Shown here in pieces: positions 33,165 to 41,922 of a stretch of 64,000 nucleotides of DNA. The stretch's first letter is position 1; the number at the start of each line of letters is the position of its first letter. The stretch spans positions 3,876,001-3,940,000 of the forward strand of contig NZ_SOAU01000001.1 in the NCBI RefSeq assembly GCF_004364865.1. Reading direction: 5' to 3'. Made by a program: the position numbers and the translations under genes. Below the pieces are notes generated by a model that saw nothing but the letters and a program-made list of their open reading frames with translations, ran no database searches and was not told the origin of the DNA. The stretch is from Ilumatobacter fluminis (lineage in GTDB: Bacteria; Actinomycetota; Acidimicrobiia; Acidimicrobiales; Ilumatobacteraceae).

Positions 33165-34072
33165 CCGACCGACTTCCCTCGTGGCGGCCCGGCCCGACAC
33201 GCGATGCGATCATCGAGTTCCTCGATGCGATCGACGACGTCCCGATCGACGAACGCGTCGCCTACATCGACAACGACGGAACGCTCTGGTGCGAGAAGCC
33301 GACGTACGTGCAACTCGACTTCTTCGTCGATGCGCTGCAACGACGGGTGGCCGACGATGCACGCCTCGCCGAACGCCCCGAGTTCGACGCCGTGCTCAGT
33401 GGCGACCGCGCCAAGCTCGCCGAGGTCGGCCTCCCGAAGGTGGCGACCGCAGTGGCCTCGCTCTTCGACGGTCGAACTCCGGACGAGTTCGCAGCGGCGG
33501 TCGACGAGTTCATCGGTCGCTATCGACATCGCACCACCGGCGCACCCATCGGCGGCGTCGTGTACCAACCGATGCTCGAACTGATCGACGAGTTGCGCGC
33601 CCACGACGTCGCCGTGGGCGTCGTGACGGGCGGTGGCACCGAGTTCGTGCGCCGGGTGAGCCACGGTCTCTACGGGGTCGAGCCGGGCATGGTCGTCGGC
33701 ACGATGATCGGCTACCAGTTCGGGCGAGACGACGACGGACGGCCCGAGCTCCGCCGGACGATGTCGATGATGAGCGCACCGAACGAGGGCGGCGCGAAGA
33801 TCGCCCACATCCAGGCCAACATCGGCCAGCGGCCCCTGATCGCGATCGGCAACTCGGGCGGCGACCGCGAGATGCTCGAGTGGGCGCAGGCGCACCCGCG
33901 GGGCGGGCTCGCCGTGTTGATCGACCACGACGACGCGGAGCGCGAGTTCGCCTATGCGAGCGAGGCCGCGACGTTCACCGATCCCGAACCGATCGTCGAC
34001 GTCGGCCGCCGCCTCGGCTGGACGATCGTCAGCATGGCGACCGACTGGTCGACCGTCTTCGCCACCGCCTGA
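33161..34072 (+). CDS. HAD-superfamily phosphatase
   Basis: The 303-residue protein has the HAD motifs: I in YIDNDGTLW (Asp37, Asp39), II in VVTGGGTEFVR, and IV in IGNSGGDREML. A helical cap lies between motifs I and II. It resembles phosphoserine-phosphatase-like HAD enzymes linked to sulfatase operons in marine bacteria. It overlaps the FGE stop by four bases and ends the sulfatase operon. The substrate is unknown, perhaps a phosphorylated product of sulfate-ester breakdown. Confidence 0.8.
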   Translation: MTDRLPSWRPGPTRDAIIEFLDAIDDVPIDERVAYIDNDGTLWCEKPTYVQLDFFVDALQRRVADDARLAERPEFDAVLSGDRAKLAEVGLPKVATAVASLFDGRTPDEFAAAVDEFIGRYRHRTTGAPIGGVVYQPMLELIDELRAHDVAVGVVTGGGTEFVRRVSHGLYGVEPGMVVGTMIGYQFGRDDDGRPELRRTMSMMSAPNEGGAKIAHIQANIGQRPLIAIGNSGGDREMLEWAQAHPRGGLAVLIDHDDAEREFAYASEAATFTDPEPIVDVGRRLGWTIVSMATDWSTVFATA

Positions 34073-34082
34073 GACCAGCCGC

Positions 34083-34146
34083 GGGTCAGGTGCCAAAGGT
34101 GACGACTCGCCCCCAGGGCGAGGCGTTACCGGCGGTCACCTGACCC
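34083..34146. repeat. REP-like palindromic element
   Basis: A nested inverted repeat has outer arms GGGTCAGGTG (34083-34092) and CACCTGACCC (34137-34146) and inner arms CTCGCCC/GGGCGAG. The left arm recurs at 34203-34212 within the same ~195-bp intergenic space, where a partial second copy follows. It may act as a terminator for the convergent genes or be a member of a dispersed palindrome family. Confidence 0.65.
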
Positions 34147-34267
34147 CGGGTCCTGTGGGTCGACCAAGCGGCTTGCTCCCTCGGGTTCGCGCACCGATCC
34201 CGGGTCAGGTGATCGACGGTAACGGCTCGTTCCTCGCCGTCACCTCCGACACCCGACCCGGGAGCCT

Positions 34268-34606
34268 TCAGGCGAGGAGTTTGGCTTTGGCGGCGGCGAA
34301 CTCGTCGTCGGTGAGGAGTCCGGCGTTCTTCATGTCGCCCAGCTGCTGGAGCTCGGCCATGAGGTCGCTGCCACCGGCGGCCGGGGCCGGCGGTGGCGGC
34401 GGCGGCGGCGCAGCGGCGGCAGCGGCCTGCTGCGCCTGCAGCTCGGCCAACTGTGCCTGCTGGGCCTGCTGCTCGTAGGCGGCCTGCTGCTTGTTGGCCT
34501 GGCGGCGGTTCATCGCGCCGACCGTGGCGTTGGCGGTTCCGGCGACAACGGCCGTGCGGGCCATCGTGCCGACCAGTCCGGGTCGTCCGATACGTCGTCG
34601 TGGCAT
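34268..34606 (-). CDS. SHOCT-domain protein with Gln/Ala/Pro linker
   Basis: The 112-residue protein has a short glycine/alanine hydrophobic head, a Gln/Ala-rich helical segment, a run of seven prolines and a C-terminal SHOCT motif ([26 protein letters not shown]). It sits 32 bp downstream of the DUF1269-like gene, a pairing often seen for SHOCT proteins in actinobacteria. Function unknown; it may be an oligomerising membrane-associated partner. Confidence 0.8.
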   Translation of the reverse strand: MPRRRIGRPGLVGTMARTAVVAGTANATVGAMNRRQANKQQAAYEQQAQQAQLAELQAQQAAAAAAPPPPPPPAPAAGGSDLMAELQQLGDMKNAGLLTDDEFAAAKAKLLA

Positions 34607-34638
34607 GGTGCTTCGTCTCCTGTGTGTCGATCGGTCGG

Positions 34639-35088
34639 TCAGGCGTCGGTCTCGACGTCGTCGAGGGCGGCCAGCTCGTCGAGCAGTTCGTCGACGACCA
34701 TGCCGGGCACGCGGAAGTTGGCGGCGAGGACACCGCCGGAGCCGACGATGGCGTCGCGCAGCGGCCTCGACCAGGTGTGTTCGAACACGAGCACCGCAGC
34801 CGAACTGTCGGGCTCGAGCCCTTCGGCGAGTTCGGCGACGTCCTCGTCGGAGATCAGCGACTCGACCTGATCGAGCAGTCCGGCGAGACGGGCGACGCTC
34901 TCGTCGGCACCGACTTCTTCGAGCTCGAAGAACTCGACATCGGAATCGCCGTCCTTGCGGAGGAACAGGCCGTCGACGAGCGAGATCGTCCCGGCCTCGA
35001 CCAACCGCTCGAGTTCGGGCAGGATCTCGCCGTTGAACTGGTTCCCGGGGAATCCGACCACCAACACTTCGATGGGTCCGAGTGACAT
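34639..35088 (-). CDS. DUF6325/DUF1269-like protein
   Basis: The 149-residue protein starts at ATG 35088 with SD GGAGG. It contains IEVLVVGFPGNQFNGEILPELERLVEAGTISLVDGLFL, typical of small actinobacterial proteins paired with SHOCT proteins, and ends with helical acidic segments. There is no membrane helix. A related DUF1269-type protein with a hydrophobic segment is encoded at 37704-38195. Function unknown. Confidence 0.78.
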   Translation of the reverse strand: MSLGPIEVLVVGFPGNQFNGEILPELERLVEAGTISLVDGLFLRKDGDSDVEFFELEEVGADESVARLAGLLDQVESLISDEDVAELAEGLEPDSSAAVLVFEHTWSRPLRDAIVGSGGVLAANFRVPGMVVDELLDELAALDDVETDA

Positions 35089-35176
35089 CTCGACCTCCGT
35101 CACATCACCGTTGCGCGGCCGCCGTTCGGCCGCGTCCGCGGCGAGCATAGAGCACGCCGCACGGCTGAGCGACTCG

Positions 35177-37588
35177 CTACAGGTAGCCGCGTTGCTCGAG
35201 CCGTTTCATGGTGAAGAAGCCGGCGATCGGCGGGAGGTAGGTCGTGAACAAGCGGTGCGTCAGGGCGACGGCGAGCGCCACCGTGTCGGGCACGCCGAAC
35301 GCCGTCAGTCCGACCACGAAGCTGGCCTCGGCCACGCCGATGCCACCCGGCACCGGGAAGACACCGGCGAACCACGAGACCGCGGTGTTGACGAAGACCA
35401 CGGTGGCGAACGACAACGGCTCGCCGTAGGCATAGAGGATCGCCGCGAGGGTCATCGCGAACAGCAGCTTCTTGGCCACCAGACCGCCGAGCAGCTTCGC
35501 GGCCCGATCGGGTTCGGAGACGGCACCCTTCAACTCGTGCACCGTCTCGATGATCGGCGGCAGGACGCGGCTGCGGAACTTCGGGACCGCCAGCACCACG
35601 ACGACGGCGATGACCGCAGCGACCGCCAGGATGATGACGATCGTGATGAAACCGGTGAAGTCGGTGTCGTCGGGAAGGTCGATGTCGGCGCCCACCACCC
35701 GCGCCGACACCAGGAGCAACACGAGGTCGATCAGCCAACCGAACACGGTCGTGAACGGCCCCTGTCCGACGGCGACGCGGGTCGGGACACCGAGCTTCTG
35801 CAGGTATCGGATCGTCATCGCGATGCGCCCGGCGTCGGACGGGACGGCGAGTCCGATGTACGACACGGCGTATTGGAACTGCATCGTGGGGCCGAACGGG
35901 AGCGGGTGGGAGACGACTCCCATCATCGAGATCGTCTCGGCGATGTTGGTGCTCTGGCTGATGATGAAGGCGAGCAGCAGCCAGCCGAGCGACGCCGACT
36001 GCAACTCGTCGATGAACGTGTCGAGGTCGATGCTGGCGATCCAGCTGATCAGCGCGTTGGCGGCCACGAACGCCAGCGCGATCATCAAGATATCGACCCA
36101 CCGGACCCGTCGGAGCTTCGCCAGTTCGGGGGTCTCGACCCCGAGTGCTTCGACCAACCCGGTACGCAGATCGTCGACGTCGAGGTCGGCTCGCCGGACC
36201 TCGCCGCTGAGCTCACGAGACAGCGCCGCACTCTGCAACGTCGATACCGACTCTTCGAGGTCGTGCCGCATCGGTGAGGCAGCGGCCGCTGCGATCGCCC
36301 GCTCGGGCCCGACCAGCAGGGCCGTCGTCGTCAGCGTCTCGACGAGGTCGAGCCGCCGCTTGGGGGGCGACGGCGTCATCGATCCGCGTGCGAGGTCGAG
36401 GAAGCCGATGGTCCCGTCGGGTCCGACGGTGATCCGACTCGGATCGAGGTGCCCGTGCACCATCCCGTGCCGGTGCAACCCCTCGATGGCCTCCCACACG
36501 CTCCCGATGAGCGCGTCGTCGAGTTCGTCGTCCGTGAGGTCGTCGAGCGAGCGACCTTCGTCGCGGCGCGTGACGAGCATGACATCGCCGGTCGACGTGC
36601 TCCCGACGGCGACGACGTCAGGCACCACGATCCCGGAACGATGGGCGAGCAACAGGAGCAGTGCCTCGTGTTCGGCGAGCTCCTGTCGGGACACGCCGAG
36701 CGACCAGGCAGCATCCCGGTACCACATGGCTCGCCAGAGGCGGTTCGCGAACGCGCTGTCGGCGGCATCACGACCGTAGATCCGGACGGCGATCGGACCC
36801 TCCCGGTCGCGTCCCGTCACCTCCAGCCAGCCGTTCGGCTGTTCGGGGAGGTAGGCCAGATCGACCGCTGCGACGTTCAAGTCGTGCAGGGCAGCGGTCA
36901 CGCGGTCGAGTGTCGGCAGCCCGATCGACGTTCCGAAGACGAATCGGACCAGGGCGGCCGCACCGATGCCGACGCCGAGTCCGCCGATGACGGTCGTCAA
37001 GGTCCCGTAGCCGAGCATCAGCGCCCCGACGACGCTCGTGCCGATGACCCAACGGTCGAGGCGGCGGAGCGGCGCCGTGAGCGACGGGCGAACGGTCAGC
37101 AGCACGGCGACCACCATCGCGACCCGCACGATGGGGAACGGCGGTGTCGCGTCGGCCCAGATCTCGGGCACCAGGTCGGGCCACTCCGACGACACCCATT
37201 GGCCGAGCACCACCACGGTGAGCAGCGTCACGATGATCGCCGTGAAGACATCGCGAACGAGCGCCCAGCGCGAACGGAACGCGACGACCGCGACGAGAGC
37301 GAGGACGGCGATCCCGCAGAGGCTGAACCCCACGACGGCGATCGATCGCATCCAGGCCGGTGCGTCGTCGAAGATGTCGGCGATCCAGGTCTCGAGCTCG
37401 CTGTCGCCGCCGCTGGCCCAGCCGGCGAGCGCCACGACGATGGCGCTGACGACGACCATGACGGCGTCGGCAGGGCGACGGACGCGGGTCTCGTCGCGGT
37501 CGGAGGCGAAGATCTGGGAGACCTCGGCCGGGGGTCGGTCGAACATCGCCCCGACGTCGAGTCCTGCTGGCTCCGAGTTCACGTTCAC
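35177..37588 (-). CDS. Fusion of membrane domain, kinase-like domain and LPG-synthase-type flippase domain
   Basis: The 803-residue protein starts at GTG 37588 (GTG 37582 also possible). Residues ~42-220 hold five or six membrane helices. Residues ~265-415 resemble an aminoglycoside/lipopolysaccharide kinase fold, with catalytic-loop-like HGHLDPSRI (378-385) and GFLDLA (395-400) in place of DFG. Residues ~470-800 are a UPF0104/YbhN-type integral membrane region with VSYIGLAVPSDAGRIAMTIR and FPVPGGIGVAEASFVVGL. The kinase-like HGH in place of HGD suggests altered or lost catalysis. It probably acts in envelope lipid modification. It is divergent from the cyclase-MscS operon. Confidence 0.8.
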   Translation of the reverse strand: MNVNSEPAGLDVGAMFDRPPAEVSQIFASDRDETRVRRPADAVMVVVSAIVVALAGWASGGDSELETWIADIFDDAPAWMRSIAVVGFSLCGIAVLALVAVVAFRSRWALVRDVFTAIIVTLLTVVVLGQWVSSEWPDLVPEIWADATPPFPIVRVAMVVAVLLTVRPSLTAPLRRLDRWVIGTSVVGALMLGYGTLTTVIGGLGVGIGAAALVRFVFGTSIGLPTLDRVTAALHDLNVAAVDLAYLPEQPNGWLEVTGRDREGPIAVRIYGRDAADSAFANRLWRAMWYRDAAWSLGVSRQELAEHEALLLLLAHRSGIVVPDVVAVGSTSTGDVMLVTRRDEGRSLDDLTDDELDDALIGSVWEAIEGLHRHGMVHGHLDPSRITVGPDGTIGFLDLARGSMTPSPPKRRLDLVETLTTTALLVGPERAIAAAAASPMRHDLEESVSTLQSAALSRELSGEVRRADLDVDDLRTGLVEALGVETPELAKLRRVRWVDILMIALAFVAANALISWIASIDLDTFIDELQSASLGWLLLAFIISQSTNIAETISMMGVVSHPLPFGPTMQFQYAVSYIGLAVPSDAGRIAMTIRYLQKLGVPTRVAVGQGPFTTVFGWLIDLVLLLVSARVVGADIDLPDDTDFTGFITIVIILAVAAVIAVVVVLAVPKFRSRVLPPIIETVHELKGAVSEPDRAAKLLGGLVAKKLLFAMTLAAILYAYGEPLSFATVVFVNTAVSWFAGVFPVPGGIGVAEASFVVGLTAFGVPDTVALAVALTHRLFTTYLPPIAGFFTMKRLEQRGYL

Positions 37589-37703
37589 GTCATCCCCGTC
37601 TCGTCGGCGTCGCGACGGCGCCCACTGTAGACGTGGCTCACCGTCCGTGGTGGGAGTTGCACTACAGTCACGGCCGACCGCGGAAGGCCTGGAAGGACCT
37701 GGT

Positions 37704-38195
37704 ATGGCCACACTCACCGTGTGGAAATTCGACCACCCCGACACCGCCGCGACCCTCCGCGTCCGCGTGCTCGACCTCGAACGCGATGGCGGCATCGACG
37801 TCCACGACGCGGTCGTGGTGTCATGGCCCGACGGTGCGAGCAAACCGCGGACCGACCAGATGGACACCGGCTCGGGCTGGGCCACCGCCGGCGGTGCCTT
37901 CTGGGGCCTCCTGATCGGTGCGATCTTCTTCCTCCCGCTGTTCGGCCTCGCGTTCGGCGCCGGCATGGGCGCCTTGAGCGGATCGCTACGCGACTTCGGG
38001 ATCGACGACGGCTTCATCGAGACCGTTCGTGACCGTGTCACGCCCGGCACGTCGGCGCTGTTCCTGCTCACGAGCGATGCCGACCTCGACCGTGTCCACG
38101 GCCTGCTCGCCGGGGTGGCAGCCGAACTCGTGGCCACCAATCTCTCCGAAGCCGAGGACCACCTCCTCGCCGACCTGTTCCGGGACGACGCGTGA
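37704..38195 (+). CDS. DUF1269-family membrane-associated protein
   Basis: The 163-residue protein matches DUF1269: a ferredoxin-like head (MATLTVWKFDHPDTA), a central Gly-rich hydrophobic pair (GGAFWGLLIGAIFFLPLFGLAFGAGMGALSG) and a C-terminal region with TPGTSALFLLTSDADLDRV. Function unknown. The stop overlaps the next gene's ATG by four bases, so it heads the operon that continues through the cyclase-like and MscS genes. Confidence 0.85.
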   Translation: MATLTVWKFDHPDTAATLRVRVLDLERDGGIDVHDAVVVSWPDGASKPRTDQMDTGSGWATAGGAFWGLLIGAIFFLPLFGLAFGAGMGALSGSLRDFGIDDGFIETVRDRVTPGTSALFLLTSDADLDRVHGLLAGVAAELVATNLSEAEDHLLADLFRDDA

Positions 38196-40366
38196 CCCGC
38201 CCTCGCATCATCGGCAACACCTCACTGGCGACCCGTCTGGCGATGGTCGCCTTGATCGTGACGTTGGTGTCGCTGGCGATCACCGCGGCCGTCGGACTCG
38301 CCCGCGGCAGCGAACTGGCCGACGAGATCGCCGACGATCGCTTCGTGTCGGTCGCATCGTCGCGTGGGGACGCACTCGAGGCGGCGGCGACGTCGTACGA
38401 ACGCTCGCTGGTCGCGTTGGCGTCGAGCCCCGCTGCAGCCGACGCCATCGTCGCCCTCGGCGAGGCGTACCTCGAACTGAACGGCCAGCCCGTCGACCCG
38501 ACGGCCACCAACGACGTCACCGAGTACTACCTCTCCGACGTCGTGCCGGCGCTGGAAGACGTGCGCGACTCTCGGGTCGGTGCAGCCTTCCTCGTCCCCG
38601 ACGGCGACGCCGCCGTGTACCTCCAGAACGCCTACTCGATCCCTCGCGCCCCGGGCGACGACACCGGGGGCACCGACGACGACGGCGACGAACCGGTGGT
38701 CACGATCGAACCCGACCTGGTGACCGATGCCGGCGACGGCTCGACGTACTCCGAGATCCACCCGACCGTGCATCAGGTGTACGGGCAGATCGCGGCACAG
38801 TCCGGGTTCGACGACCTGTTCCTGATCGACGCCCGCGCCGACACCATCGTCTACTCGGTGCGCAAGCGGATCGACTTCGGGACCAGCCTCGACCTCGGTC
38901 CTCACAGCGGGTCGGCACTCGCCCGACTGCTCGACACGTTCGCCGACGCCGACCGCCCGGTGGGCCGGTTCAGCGATTTCTCCGCCTACGTCCCGGCCCT
39001 CGAGGAACCGACCACGTTCGTCGCGAGCCCGGTGTTCGACGGATCGACCCTGGTCGGGTACATCGCTGCGTCACTCACCGTCGAGCCGTTCGACTCGATC
39101 CTCTCCGGCGACGGCGCCTGGGACGGGTTCGGGGATTCCGGCGATGCGTACCTGGTCGGCACCGACGCCACGATGCGCAGCACCACACGCGCCTTCGCCG
39201 AATCACCGTCGACGTACCTCGCGATCACGTCCGAGCCGGGCCCGTCGCAGCTCACCGACACACAGCGGCGGCGAATGTCGGCGACCGGGACGACGTCGCT
39301 GGTGCAACCGGTCGACCGCCAGCTCGTCCTCGCCGCAACCGAGTCGGGCGGCATCACCGATGTCGTCGATCACCTCGGGCGCGACGTCCGCCTGGTCTAT
39401 CGGCCCATCGACATACCCGGTCCGACGTGGATGGTCTTCGCACAGGTCGACAGCGACGAACTCGACCGCCCGATCGAGGACTACGCACGCATCATGTTGT
39501 TCGCCGTCGCGCTCTTCATCGTCGTCGTCACCTTCGTCGCCGTCCGCTGGTCGACCCGCCTGATGGCACCCATCCGATCGATCGCCGAGCGGCTCCGCCG
39601 GGTGAGAGCGGCGTCGGAAACGGGCGAACGACTCGAGATGAGCGACCTCGACGATGCCGAGGACGGCCCGACGGAGTACCGCAAGTTGTCCGACAATGTC
39701 GACCAGATGCTGCGTCGACTCGGCGAGCGCCGGGCCGACATCGAGGCCCACGCCAAGGAGCGCACCTCGCTGCTCCAGCAGTTCCTGCCGGCGTCGGTCG
39801 CGCGTCGTAGCGAGGAGAGCGGCGGCGAGGTACTCGATCACGTGCAACACGCCAGCGTCGTCGTCGTCCACGTCGACGGGCTCGGCGACCTCGTCGGCGA
39901 TGCACCCGAAGACGAGGTTCGCAACCTGCTCGGCGACCTGGTCGACGAAGTCGACGCGCTCGCCGCACAGCACGGTCTCGAGCGCATCAAGTTGATCGGG
40001 TCGACCTACTACGCCGTGTGCGGGGTCAGCCGCCCCTACCTCGACCACGCACCGCGGGCCGTCGACTTCGCGCTCGACGCACGGGCGTTGGTCGCCGAGC
40101 TCACCCGAGACGATCTCCACACCTCGGTCGGCGTGAGCGCCGGCCCGGTGTCGGTCGGTCTCGCCGCCCGATCTGCACTCGTCTACGACGTCTGGGGCGA
40201 CACGGTGACCGAGGCCGAGGGACTCGCCCGCTCGGCGTCGTCCGACACCGTCGTCGTCAGCGATGCGGTGCGATCCCAACTGCCGTCGTCGTTCGTCACG
40301 ACCGGCGATGCCGGTGGTGCCGTCGCCGTCACGGCGCGGGTCGCCCAGTCGGAGGTGTCGTCGTGA
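38192..40366 (+). CDS. Membrane sensor with dCache-like, HAMP and degenerate nucleotidyl-cyclase domains (A)
   Basis: The 724-residue protein has a helix at ~18-38, a large extracytoplasmic sensor region (~40-425) with a Cache-like segment SGDAYLVGTDATMRS, a second helix (~428-450), a HAMP region (MAPIRSIAERLRRV), a coiled coil and a class III cyclase-like domain (~540-715). One metal Asp may remain (VVVHVDGLGD). The second is replaced (KLIGSTYYAVCG instead of IGD), and the transition-state Asn/Arg pair is missing after YDVWGDTV. It is therefore more likely a pseudo-cyclase, perhaps nucleotide-sensing. It overlaps both neighbours (ATGA, GTGA). Confidence 0.78.
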   Translation: MTRPRIIGNTSLATRLAMVALIVTLVSLAITAAVGLARGSELADEIADDRFVSVASSRGDALEAAATSYERSLVALASSPAAADAIVALGEAYLELNGQPVDPTATNDVTEYYLSDVVPALEDVRDSRVGAAFLVPDGDAAVYLQNAYSIPRAPGDDTGGTDDDGDEPVVTIEPDLVTDAGDGSTYSEIHPTVHQVYGQIAAQSGFDDLFLIDARADTIVYSVRKRIDFGTSLDLGPHSGSALARLLDTFADADRPVGRFSDFSAYVPALEEPTTFVASPVFDGSTLVGYIAASLTVEPFDSILSGDGAWDGFGDSGDAYLVGTDATMRSTTRAFAESPSTYLAITSEPGPSQLTDTQRRRMSATGTTSLVQPVDRQLVLAATESGGITDVVDHLGRDVRLVYRPIDIPGPTWMVFAQVDSDELDRPIEDYARIMLFAVALFIVVVTFVAVRWSTRLMAPIRSIAERLRRVRAASETGERLEMSDLDDAEDGPTEYRKLSDNVDQMLRRLGERRADIEAHAKERTSLLQQFLPASVARRSEESGGEVLDHVQHASVVVVHVDGLGDLVGDAPEDEVRNLLGDLVDEVDALAAQHGLERIKLIGSTYYAVCGVSRPYLDHAPRAVDFALDARALVAELTRDDLHTSVGVSAGPVSVGLAARSALVYDVWGDTVTEAEGLARSASSDTVVVSDAVRSQLPSSFVTTGDAGGAVAVTARVAQSEVSS

Positions 40367-41922
40367 GCGACATCTTCCGCGACCCGGACGCCGGGTACGC
40401 CGCCGTCCTCGTGATCCTGCTGCCGGTCGTGATCATCGGGATCGGCGAGCTCGAGGAACGTCTCCGTCAACGAGACTCGCCGCTGCGAGGACCCGTCGGG
40501 ATCGTTCGCACCTGGGTGTTGCCGCTCTTCGCCGTGTGGGCGTTGATGAGCGTGTTGTTCCCGGCCGGCGATGCCGACGTGGTGATCAGCCTCGTTGCCA
40601 CCGCACTGGTCGCTGCTGGTGGCGCCGCCGCGCTCGCAGCGCTGGCGATCGTGATCGAGCGCATCCGGACGCGGCCTCGCGAGGGTCGACGCTCGGTCCC
40701 GCGGCTCCTGCTGGCATTCCCGCGCATCATCGTCATCCTCACGATCCTGTGGCTCATCATCGCCGGGGTCTGGAACGTCGACCTCTCCGCCGCCCTGACA
40801 GCGTTGGGTGTCACGTCACTCGTCGTGTCCTTCGCGCTGCAGGACACGCTCGGCGGTATCGCCTCCGGGTTCACGCTGCTCGCCGACCAGCCGTTCCAGC
40901 CGGGCGATTGGATCGAGGCCGACGGTGTCGAGGGTCAGGTCATCGACACCAACTGGCGGAGCACGCGCATCCAGACCCGCGACGGCGACCTGGTCGTCGT
41001 GCCGAACGGCAAGCTGGCCGGGGCGACGATCACCAACTTCGACGAACCGGCCCGGCTCCACCGGGTGGTCGTCCCGGTGCAGGTTGCCTACGTCAACTCG
41101 CCGACCGACGCCAAGGAGATGTTGCTCGCCGCGGCACGCTCGACGCCGGGCGTGCTCGCCGAACCCCCACCCAACGCCGTCGTCGTCCAGATCGACGATC
41201 CGCTGATGGGGTACGAGGTGCATCTCTGGATCGACGACTACTCGATCAGGCCGCGCGTGTCGAGCGACTTCGGGTCGCTCGTCTGGTACCACTCGCACCG
41301 ACGTGGCGTCCCCCTCCCCAGCCCGGCGCAAGACCTGTACCTCTGGGACGGTGAACGGACCGCGGCCGACGAGCGGCGCGATCACGCGTCGATCCTCCGC
41401 GGGCTCCGGGCCTCGACGCTCTTCGAGCAACTGTCCGACGACGAGCTCGACCAGCTCGCGGCCGGCGTCGAGGCGGCGCGGTTCGCGCGCGGCGAGACGG
41501 TGCTCGGCCCCGACGACGACGGCTTGGTGCTGCTCGAGCACGGCGCAGCGCAGCTGGAGCTCCACCTCGACACACAGAACAGCGTCTCGGTCCTCGACCT
41601 GTCCGACGGCGACGTCGTCAGCCCGATCGGCCGCTCCGAAACCCGCGGGCACGAGTTGGTCATGAAGGCGATCGACGACTGTGACGTCCTCGTCATCCCG
41701 TCGAGCTCGGCCGGCGGTGTGATCTCGCGGTCGCCGGCACTCAACGGTGCGCTCGATCAGCTCACGACCGGTCGGCGTCGCCGGGTCCAGCGAGTCCTGC
41801 GTCGGGTCGACCAGCAACGCGCCGCCGAACAGGTGGAGGCACTCGGACTCAGTGCGACGCCGGACGATCCCGAGTCGGCTGACGAACCGGGCTCCGACGA
41901 CGAACAGGAGGCGACGTCGTGA
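40363..41922 (+). CDS. MscS-family mechanosensitive channel with C-terminal cyclic-nucleotide-binding-like domain
   Basis: The 519-residue channel starts at GTG 40363. About five membrane helices lead to the pore helix and the MscS beta-domain, with ALTALGVTSLVVSFALQDTLGGIASGF, QPGDWIEADGVEGQVIDTNWRSTRI and VVVPNGKLAGATITNF. After a link (IRGLRASTLFEQLSDDEL) residues ~355-470 form a cNMP-binding-like barrel with FARGETVLGPDDDGLVLLEHG. The phosphate-binding cassette of true cAMP/cGMP binders is not obvious, so ligand binding is uncertain. It lies between two cyclase-like sensors with four-base overlaps on both sides. Confidence 0.85.
   Translation: MSDIFRDPDAGYAAVLVILLPVVIIGIGELEERLRQRDSPLRGPVGIVRTWVLPLFAVWALMSVLFPAGDADVVISLVATALVAAGGAAALAALAIVIERIRTRPREGRRSVPRLLLAFPRIIVILTILWLIIAGVWNVDLSAALTALGVTSLVVSFALQDTLGGIASGFTLLADQPFQPGDWIEADGVEGQVIDTNWRSTRIQTRDGDLVVVPNGKLAGATITNFDEPARLHRVVVPVQVAYVNSPTDAKEMLLAAARSTPGVLAEPPPNAVVVQIDDPLMGYEVHLWIDDYSIRPRVSSDFGSLVWYHSHRRGVPLPSPAQDLYLWDGERTAADERRDHASILRGLRASTLFEQLSDDELDQLAAGVEAARFARGETVLGPDDDGLVLLEHGAAQLELHLDTQNSVSVLDLSDGDVVSPIGRSETRGHELVMKAIDDCDVLVIPSSSAGGVISRSPALNGALDQLTTGRRRRVQRVLRRVDQQRAAEQVEALGLSATPDDPESADEPGSDDEQEATS

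Noticed and set aside
37589-38140. N-terminal extension of the flippase/kinase fusion to 38140
   Set aside because: This stretch is opposite the DUF1269-type gene and its promoter and is Ser/Arg-rich without homology; GTG 37588 starts the membrane protein sensibly.
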